Below, piece by piece: positions 58,530-64,000 of a stretch of DNA of 64,000 nucleotides (position 1 is the first letter of the stretch; each line of letters begins with the position of its first letter). The position numbers were made by a program, and so were the translations under genes. Source of the DNA: Nonomuraea fuscirosea (GTDB lineage: Bacteria; Actinomycetota; Actinomycetes; Streptosporangiales; Streptosporangiaceae); NCBI RefSeq assembly GCF_003001935.1, contig NZ_PVNG01000004.1, positions 62,001-126,000 on the forward strand, in the 5' to 3' direction. The notes beneath the pieces were generated by a model that saw nothing but the letters and a program-made list of their open reading frames with translations, was not told the DNA's origin and searched no databases.

Positions 58530-60209
58530 ATGGAGGTTCCCGGCTACACGGAGATCCGGGAACTCGGTCATGGCGGGACCGGCCGGGTCATGCTCGCCGT
58601 GCGCGATTCCGACGGGCTGGCCGTCGCGGTCAAGCACCTGTCCGCCCCGCTGCGCCAGGACGCCGGCTTCGTGACCCGCTTCCGCGCCGAGGCCCAGCTC
58701 ATCAAGGAGATCGACAGCCCGCACACCGCCCGCGTGCTCGACTACGTCGAATCCGGCGACGACGCCGTCATCGTGATGGAGCTGGTCGACGGCGTCACGC
58801 TGCGGCGGCTGCTGGCGGACGAGGGCGCGACCGGTCCCGAGGCGGCGCTGGTGGTGCTCAAGGGGGCGCTGCTCGGGCTGGCGGAGGCGCACCGGCACGG
58901 GGTCGTGCACCGCGACTTCAAGCCGGAGAACGTGATGATCACGCAGGACGGCGACAGCAAGCTCGTCGACTTCGGCGTGGCCGCCCGCTTCGGGGAGAAC
59001 GCCGAGCTGGCGGGGACGCCGCCGTACATGGCGCCCGAGCAGTGGGACGACGCCCCGGCCGGGGCCGCGACCGACGTGTACGCCGCCGCCCTGGTCTTCT
59101 ACGAGTGCCTGACCGGCCACCGCGCCTTCCACGGCGAGAACGTCGCCGCCCTCGCCTACCAGCACCAGCACGTGCCGCCGCCGCTGGAGGACGTCGAGGA
59201 GCCGCTGCGCCCGCTGCTCGCGCACGGCCTGGCCAAGGACCCTTCGGCGCGGCCCGAGTCGGCGCAGGCGTTCCTGGCCAGGCTGGAGGAGACGGCACGG
59301 GAGGCGTACGGGGAGGAGTGGGAGCGGCGCGGACGGGCCGGGCTCGGGATCCTGCTCCTGCCGCTGGCCGCCCTGCTGCCGGATGCCCGCGCGGCGGCCG
59401 GCGGCGCGGGAAGCGGCGGGGTGGAAGGTGACGGCGGCACGGCCACGAGCCTCGCGCAGAGCACGCTCTCGCCCGTGGGCAAGCTGGCGATGACCGGTGG
59501 GCTGGTGGTGGCCACGGCGGCGGCCGTGGTGTCGGCGTTCGTGATCCTCGGGGACGGCCCGGGGCCGGGGACCGGCAGCGCCCTGCCGCCCGCCACGTCG
59601 GCTCCGCCGTTCACCGCCGCGCCCACCGCGTCCTCCGCGCAGGAGTCCGGCACGCCCGAGCCGACGGAACCGGCCGCCTCCGATCCGGCCACCCCGGACT
59701 TCACCCCCGGCCGCACCTCGGGCCCCACGCCGGCCGATCCGCCGTCCGAGGCGGGACCCACCACGGGCCGGCCGGTCGCGACCCCGCCGCCGGCCACCCG
59801 GCCGACCAGCCGGCCCACGCGCACCCGCACGAGCCGCCCCACCGCCACCCGGGAGCCCACCCGCGAGCCGACGCGGTCCAGCCCGCCCACCAGGACCCGC
59901 ACGACGCCGCCGGCGACACCGCCCGTCACGCCGCCCCCTGACGACGATCCGCCGGGCACCGGCGACGAGCCGCCCGAGCCTCCCGCGACGAACCCGCCCG
60001 GCCGCGAGCCGCTGATCTCCCTGTCGGTCAGCGTGTCACTCGGCCTGCCGGTGCTCGGCGGCGAGGGCGACGGGCTGGTGGACGCCGACGTCGGGCTCGG
60101 CCTGGGCACCAGCTTGCTGGGATTCCTCGTGGTGCCCGGCTCGGTGCTGCTCGGACGGCAGATCGTGGCCCGCAGAACGCGCAAAGGACGCGATACCGGA
60201 AAATCGTGA
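58530..60209 (+). CDS. Transmembrane serine/threonine protein kinase
   Basis: Eukaryotic-type kinase of 559 residues from ATG 58530 behind CAGGAGG. G-loop LGHGGTGRV, Lys35 in AVAVKHL, catalytic loop VVHRDFKPENV (Asp129), DFG at 147-149, and GTPPYMAPEQWDD. After the kinase domain (to about 265) come a hydrophobic segment GLVVATAAAVVSAFVIL, a Pro/Thr/Arg-rich extracytoplasmic stretch of about 150 residues and a second hydrophobic segment near the C-terminus with a basic tail. No PASTA domains, so it does not sense muropeptides in the PknB way. It precedes a secreted cell-wall protein gene by about 110 bases. Confidence 0.9.
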   Translation: MEVPGYTEIRELGHGGTGRVMLAVRDSDGLAVAVKHLSAPLRQDAGFVTRFRAEAQLIKEIDSPHTARVLDYVESGDDAVIVMELVDGVTLRRLLADEGATGPEAALVVLKGALLGLAEAHRHGVVHRDFKPENVMITQDGDSKLVDFGVAARFGENAELAGTPPYMAPEQWDDAPAGAATDVYAAALVFYECLTGHRAFHGENVAALAYQHQHVPPPLEDVEEPLRPLLAHGLAKDPSARPESAQAFLARLEETAREAYGEEWERRGRAGLGILLLPLAALLPDARAAAGGAGSGGVEGDGGTATSLAQSTLSPVGKLAMTGGLVVATAAAVVSAFVILGDGPGPGTGSALPPATSAPPFTAAPTASSAQESGTPEPTEPAASDPATPDFTPGRTSGPTPADPPSEAGPTTGRPVATPPPATRPTSRPTRTRTSRPTATREPTREPTRSSPPTRTRTTPPATPPVTPPPDDDPPGTGDEPPEPPATNPPGREPLISLSVSVSLGLPVLGGEGDGLVDADVGLGLGTSLLGFLVVPGSVLLGRQIVARRTRKGRDTGKS

Positions 60210-60321
60210 TTGCATGCCGGAACGCGTGATCTCTACTATCGTGCGTCGAATAGAGGGCGGCCCCCGGCCCGAATAGCTCGTGACCGGAACCTGCCCTGCG
60301 TGCCCCAGGGTAAGGAGAAGA

Positions 60322-61332
60322 GTGGCGGTTGCGTCCTCTGCCGACCGGCTGCGCGCCCCGGCCCGTACGACCCTCGCCTGTCTCACCCTGGTGCTGCTGC
60401 TCGCGGCGGCCCCGGAGCGGGCGGCTTCAGCACAGGCGGCCCCCAAGCCCACCGCCAAGCAGCTGAAGAAGGAACTGGCCGAGCTGCAGAAGGACTCGGA
60501 CAAGTTCATCGCCGACTACTACGAGAGCCGCGTCGCCGGGCAGAAGGCGGAGCGGGCGGAGAAGGCGGCGCGCGAGAAGCTGGCCGCCGCCCAGGAGGTC
60601 TACGACCGCCAGTCCACCGAACTGCGGGCCATGGCCCTCGCCAAGTACATCGGCGGCGATCCCGGCACGGCCGGCCTGCTCACCTCCGAGGGCGACCCGT
60701 CGGCGCTGCTCGCCCGGATGGCGCTGGCCCAGCACATGATCGACCTCCAGGACGCCAGGCTGAGCGGCTACGCCCGGGTACGCGACGACCGCCGCCAGGC
60801 AGAGCAGGACGCCGCCGCCCGTACCGAGGAACTCCAGGCGAGCACCGAGGAGCTGGAGAAGCGCAAGAAGAAGGCCGAGAAGCAGATCGAGAAGATCAAG
60901 GACCGGATCGACCTGCTCTACACCGCCCCGGGGGTGCGCCGCCCCGACGGCACCTGGGTGCCCCAGCTGCCCGCCGGGACGGACAACGTCACACCCCGCA
61001 TGCGGCTGGTCAAGGAGCTCATTCAGCAGCGCTTCCAGGTGCCGTACGGGATCGGGTGCTACCGGGCGATCCAGGACGGCGGCGAGCATCCACTCGGGCG
61101 TGCCTGCGACTTCATGCTGAGCCGCGGCGGCGCGTTGCCGTCGGGCGCCGAGCTGAAACGCGGCGAGGAGATCGCCGCCTGGGCGATCAAGAACGCCAGG
61201 CGGCTCGGCATCATGTACATCATCTACCGGCAGCGCATCTGGCACACCCGCACGGGCGGCTGGCGGACGATGTCCGACCGCGGCGGCACCACCGCCAACC
61301 ACTACGACCACCCGCACATCTCGGTGTACTGA
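60322..61332 (+). CDS. Secreted coiled-coil protein with C-terminal ARB-07466-like domain
   Basis: An exported protein of 336 residues. GTG 60322 is chosen because AAGGAG precedes it. Signal peptide LACLTLVLLLAAAPERAAS. Residues about 45-200 are a long coiled coil rich in Lys, Glu and Ala (AKQLKKELAELQKDSDKFIA; EELEKRKKKAEKQIEKIKD), like the N-terminal part of NlpC/RipA-type wall hydrolases. The C-terminal part, GCYRAIQDGGEHPLGRACDF through NHYDHPHISVY, resembles ARB-07466-like domains, a fold related to peptidase M15; HPLGRACDF and HPHISVY hold the candidate metal-binding His and Asp. It may process peptidoglycan; the kinase upstream is a possible regulator. Confidence 0.78.
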   Translation: MAVASSADRLRAPARTTLACLTLVLLLAAAPERAASAQAAPKPTAKQLKKELAELQKDSDKFIADYYESRVAGQKAERAEKAAREKLAAAQEVYDRQSTELRAMALAKYIGGDPGTAGLLTSEGDPSALLARMALAQHMIDLQDARLSGYARVRDDRRQAEQDAAARTEELQASTEELEKRKKKAEKQIEKIKDRIDLLYTAPGVRRPDGTWVPQLPAGTDNVTPRMRLVKELIQQRFQVPYGIGCYRAIQDGGEHPLGRACDFMLSRGGALPSGAELKRGEEIAAWAIKNARRLGIMYIIYRQRIWHTRTGGWRTMSDRGGTTANHYDHPHISVY

Positions 61333-61333
61333 G

Positions 61334-61383
61334 GCGCACGGCCGTCTTGCCACGTGAACCCCTGGTCAGGGGCGGCCGTGCGC
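61334..61383. terminator. Bidirectional terminator hairpin
   Basis: GCGCACGGCCG (61334-61344) and CGGCCGTGCGC (61373-61383) are perfect 11-bp complements, and the loop contains a second hairpin CCCCT/AGGGG. It lies exactly between the stop codons of two convergent genes. Confidence 0.8.
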
Positions 61384-61592
61384 TACTCGCCTCCGTCCCC
61401 GCCGTCGTCACCGTGGCCGCCGCCTCCGTCTGGAGGGTCGCGCATGATGAGCGCGATGAGCAGGTAGGTGAAGAAGCCGGCGACCGAGATGACGTACGGG
61501 CCGGCCTGGATCCGACGGCGATCCTGCCGCGGTGGCTCACCTCGCCCGGCTCGCGTGCGTCGCGGCGCGGGATACGGTGGGCGCGTCGGCAT
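61383..61592 (-). CDS. Small single-helix membrane protein with Gly/Asp tail
   Basis: A 69-residue frame from ATG 61592: basic Pro/Arg-rich N-terminus, then one membrane helix in AGPYVISVAGFFTYLLIALI and a C-terminal RDPPDGGGGHGDDGGDGGE tail. The hydrophobic block and the terminator just past its stop support a real gene, although no ribosome-binding site is evident and I know no family. Confidence 0.5.
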   Translation of the reverse strand: MPTRPPYPAPRRTRAGRGEPPRQDRRRIQAGPYVISVAGFFTYLLIALIMRDPPDGGGGHGDDGGDGGE

Positions 61593-61689
61593 CGTGCTTC
61601 TCCGCCGGCCTGCTGCGCCGCGTCGCCGTGCCCGCGTGATGGCGGTGTCCGGGCGTGCTTGATGAGTCCTCTTTGCCATGGAGTGCGAA

Positions 61690-62430
61690 ATGATGATCGA
61701 GATTCCCGGTCCCGACGGCACGGCGGAAGCCTGGCTGGCCCGTCCCGACGACTCCGCCGAGCACCCGGGCGTGCTGTTCTTCATCGACGCGATCGGGCTG
61801 CGTCCCAGGATCCACGAGATGGCCGACCGGATCGCGAGCTGGGGTTACGTCGTGCTCGCGCCCAACATCTTCTACCGCGAGGGCACCGCCGCGGAGACCT
61901 CGCCGACGGGTGACCTGCGGCTGCCGGGGGAGCGGGAGAAGTTCTTCGCGACCGTCGGGCCGCGGATCGGCTCGCTGACGACCGAGCGGGTGACGGCCGA
62001 CAACGCGAGCTACCTGGCCGCGCTGCGGGCCCAGGACGGCGTGTCCGCCGGGCCGGTGGGAGTGACCGGCTACTGCATGGGGGCGCGGCTGGCCATCCGG
62101 GCGGCCGGCGCCCACCCCGCCGAGGTCGGCGCCGTCGGCGGCTTCCACGGCGGCGGCCTGGCCACCGACGCGCCCGACAGCCCGCACCTGAGCCTTGCCA
62201 CAGCCCGAGCCGAGTTCGTCTTCGGTCACGCCGACAACGACCCGTCCATGGACCCGGAGGCCGTCGAGAGGCTCGGACGGGCGCTCAAGGACGCCGGCCT
62301 GACCGCCGCCAACGAGGTGTACGCCGGAGCGCCGCACGGCTACTCGATGTCGGACACGTCGATGTACGACGAGGCCGCCTGCGAACGCCACTTCACCACC
62401 CTCCGCGCCCTCTTCGCCCGCGCCCTCTGA
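61690..62430 (+). CDS. Dienelactone hydrolase-family protein
   Basis: Alpha/beta-hydrolase of 246 residues. ATG 61690 is preferred since GGAG lies at 61680-61683; ATG 61678 is possible. The family pattern is clear: PGVLFFIDAIGLRPRIHEMA, the nucleophile Cys in GYCMGARLAIRAA, Asp in FGHADNDPSM and His in GAPHGYSM. Family members hydrolyse dienelactones in chlorocatechol breakdown or related esters; no aromatic-degradation genes are adjacent, so the substrate is open. Confidence 0.87.
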   Translation: MMIEIPGPDGTAEAWLARPDDSAEHPGVLFFIDAIGLRPRIHEMADRIASWGYVVLAPNIFYREGTAAETSPTGDLRLPGEREKFFATVGPRIGSLTTERVTADNASYLAALRAQDGVSAGPVGVTGYCMGARLAIRAAGAHPAEVGAVGGFHGGGLATDAPDSPHLSLATARAEFVFGHADNDPSMDPEAVERLGRALKDAGLTAANEVYAGAPHGYSMSDTSMYDEAACERHFTTLRALFARAL

Positions 62431-62736
62431 TGACTCGGGTTGTACGACCTGCCCGGCAGGCTGAACGCCCGGCGGGTCGGCGCGTGGTGATCCGGTCGGG
62501 TCGAGGACGGGGCCTGATCGCGATTCGGCCCAGGGCCGGACCAGCTCTGGGGACTGGTCGCGCCTGACCCGGGGCAGGGCCGTTGGTCGCGGACCGGTCT
62601 CCGCCGCCTCATGCCGGGGTCACGGCCGGGCTTCGGGCTGGGGGAGGAGGCCCGGTTTCCGTCGGGTCCGGTGGGGCTCACGGTTGGTGGGCGCGGTCCG
62701 GGTCTTCGTCAGCTCAGGAGGGCCCCCTGACCGGGC
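62431..62736. other. Gap without a recognisable gene
   Basis: About 306 bases between two convergent genes. Composition is GC-rich with Gly/Arg-type shadow frames on both strands but no consistent codon bias, ribosome-binding site or family motif. I see no strong hairpin or operator. Confidence 0.4.
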
Positions 62737-63213
62737 TCACGGCTGGGAGAGTTCGGCGTCGAGGCGGGTGAAGGTGGCGCCCTGGGTGGTGGCGCGGGCG
62801 CCGAGGACGTGGCCGTCGCACATGGTCGTCACCGTGCCCGCCCGGTCCGTCACCTTCCAGGTGACCCGCTCCTGGCACGGCTGACCGCGCCGGTCGCGTT
62901 CCCAGGTGCGGCCGCACACGCGGCAGGTCGTGACGTTGACGCTGTACGACAGGGTGTTGCCGTGCTCGGGGCACACGCCCCACGGGATGCCGCACCGGCG
63001 CTCCAGCAGGGAGCGGATCCTGGCCAGGTCGCCGGCCGCGCGCTGGAGGTCCTCGCCGCCCCGGTCCAGCCAGCCGGCGGCGTGCCGGGCGGCTTGGAGG
63101 GGGTCGCGTTCGGCCGCCGCCGCAGGGGCGCTGTCGCACAGCGCCCGCACCTCGGTGGCCAGCGCCTCGGCACGGGCGGCCAGGTCGCGCAGCTGCTGAG
63201 GACTGATGCTCAT
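62737..63213 (-). CDS. Hypothetical protein with zinc-ribbon-like Cys motif
   Basis: A 158-residue protein from ATG 63213 with GGGGAG upstream. The N-terminal half is helical (QQLRDLAARAEALATEVRAL). The C-terminal half carries CGIPWGVCPEHGN, CRVCGRTWERDRRGQPC and MCDGHVLGARATT, with at least six Cys and two His arranged as one or two metal-binding knuckles. I recognise no family. It could be a nucleic-acid- or protein-binding factor. Confidence 0.65.
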   Translation of the reverse strand: MSISPQQLRDLAARAEALATEVRALCDSAPAAAAERDPLQAARHAAGWLDRGGEDLQRAAGDLARIRSLLERRCGIPWGVCPEHGNTLSYSVNVTTCRVCGRTWERDRRGQPCQERVTWKVTDRAGTVTTMCDGHVLGARATTQGATFTRLDAELSQP

Positions 63214-63332
63214 GAGATGCTCCCCTCGGGCCGGGGCCGCCACGGCGGCGGGGACGGCCGGTCGTACCGGACCGTATGAGGTGATCTTATGCGCCGGCCG
63301 ACCTCTTCGCGGCGATGGGCGGGTCCGGTGCC

Positions 63333-63401
63333 GATCAGTCCTGCGCGAGGACTACGGGAAGCGTCAGTGCCTGGTGGCGGCGGGTCAGTCTTTGGCGAGG
63401 G
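63333..63401. repeat. Two diverged copies of the 3' end of the sugar ATPase gene
   Basis: GGTCAGTCTTTGGCGAGGG at 63383-63401 includes the stop codon of the minus-strand gene. A related 19-mer, GATCAGTCCTGCGCGAGGA at 63333-63351, matches at 14 of 19 positions. Weaker than the three other 3'-end repeats in the window. Confidence 0.4.
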
Positions 63402-64000
63402 CGGACAGGAGGCGGTCCTCGGTGACCTCGGGGCCGGTCAGTTGTTCGGTGATCGCCCCGTCCCTGAGCACGACCACGCTGTCGCAGTTCTCCACCAGCT
63501 CGGACACGTCCGACGAGATCAGCAGGATGGCCAGCCCGTCCACGGCCAGCTCGTCCAGCAGCGCCTGCATCTCCAGCTTGGTCGCCACGTCCACCCCCCG
63601 GGTCGGCTCGTCCAGCAGCAGGACCTTGGGGTGCATGGCCAGCCAGCGGGCCAGCAGCACCTTCTGCTGGTTGCCGCCCGACAGCTCGCCGGCCGGCTGC
63701 CTGGGGGAGACGGCCTTGATGCCCAGCCGCCGCATGAACGTGGCCACGATGTTGTCCACCTGCGCGTCCGACACGATCCCCGCCCGCGACAGCCGGGGCA
63801 GGGCGGCCAGGGCGATGTTGTCGCGTACCGAGAGGGTCGGCACGATGCCCTCGGTCTTCCTGTTCTCCGGCACCAGCCCGACCCCGGCGCGTACGGCGCT
63901 CCTGATCGACCACTTGCGCGCCTGCGCCCCGGCCACGGTCACCTGGCCGGCGTCCACGGGGAGCACGCCGGCGATGGCGCGGGCCGTCTCGCTGCGGCCG
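63385..64000 (-). CDS. RbsA-type sugar ABC transporter ATPase, 5' part outside the window
   Basis: About 205 C-terminal residues of a double-domain ATPase. The frame stays open to base 64000 (GRSETARAIAGVLPVD at the edge). It shows the second nucleotide-binding domain: VGLVPENRKTEGIVPTLSVR, the diagnostic signature LSGGNQQKVLLARWL, Walker B VLLLDEPTRGVDVATKLEMQ and SSDVSELVENCDSVVVLRDG. This domain type serves CUT2 importers for ribose, xylose, galactose or autoinducer-like sugars. The cargo cannot be told from this part. Confidence 0.9.
   Translation of the reverse strand, partial: GRSETARAIAGVLPVDAGQVTVAGAQARKWSIRSAVRAGVGLVPENRKTEGIVPTLSVRDNIALAALPRLSRAGIVSDAQVDNIVATFMRRLGIKAVSPRQPAGELSGGNQQKVLLARWLAMHPKVLLLDEPTRGVDVATKLEMQALLDELAVDGLAILLISSDVSELVENCDSVVVLRDGAITEQLTGPEVTEDRLLSALAKD

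Overview
The window is about 70% G+C with strong G/C preference at third codon positions, many GTG starts, short intergenic gaps and ATGA/GTGA stop-start overlaps. The proteins look actinobacterial (BxlEFG-A-R and MalEFG sugar operons with no ATPase gene of their own, PucR regulator, Ser/Thr kinase, tuf paralogue, an NSAR resembling the Amycolatopsis enzyme). The best fit is a filamentous actinomycete, probably Streptosporangiales such as Nonomuraea; this assignment is inference. I see no rRNA or tRNA gene, no CRISPR array, no transposase and no prophage.

Layout. 1-1.5 kb: 3' part of a DegT/DnrJ/EryC1 aminotransferase facing a conserved hypothetical gene across a hairpin that contains both stop codons. 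1.5-7.8 kb: maltodextrin locus, a type I pullulanase divergent from malE-malF-malG with operator-like repeats between them. 7.8-16 kb: a membrane alpha/beta-hydrolase, a membrane-anchored alkaline-phosphatase-like protein, and a large secreted phosphodiester glycosidase/metallophosphoesterase. 16.1-21.8 kb: amidohydrolase, M20 peptidase with a repeat insertion, GH2 beta-galactosidase. 22-24.7 kb: a divergent EF-Tu paralogue and a UDP-glucose 6-dehydrogenase, both on the minus strand.

25-45.8 kb is dominated by peptide and amino-acid scavenging: S9 peptidase, class C serine hydrolase, PucR regulator, a first Dpp/Opp-type ABC transporter (with a fused permease-ATPase subunit), a convergent N-acylamino acid racemase plus GNAT acyltransferase (the pair known from the D- to L-amino acid conversion route), an Na+/H+ antiporter, then a complete second Dpp/Opp transporter translationally coupled to a creatinase-fold M24 protein that has lost most metal ligands, with an Lrp/AsnC regulator divergent from it.

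45.8-49.2 kb is a loose region with a 17-bp tandem repeat, small membrane or secreted proteins and at least two broken genes. 50-57 kb is a xylobiose-type locus (ABC permeases and Tat lipoprotein divergent from GH3 beta-xylosidase and LacI regulator) with two CGAAA/TTTCG palindromes. 57-64 kb holds a flavin monooxygenase, a transmembrane Ser/Thr kinase, a secreted coiled-coil cell-wall protein, a dienelactone hydrolase, a zinc-ribbon hypothetical and the 3' part of an RbsA-type sugar ABC ATPase cut by the window end.

The most unusual signals are repeats that span the 3' end and stop codon of several unrelated genes, the 17-bp array, an EF-Tu paralogue carrying Arg where kirromycin-sensitive EF-Tu has Gln124, and the metal-ligand-depleted M24 protein coupled to a peptide transporter.
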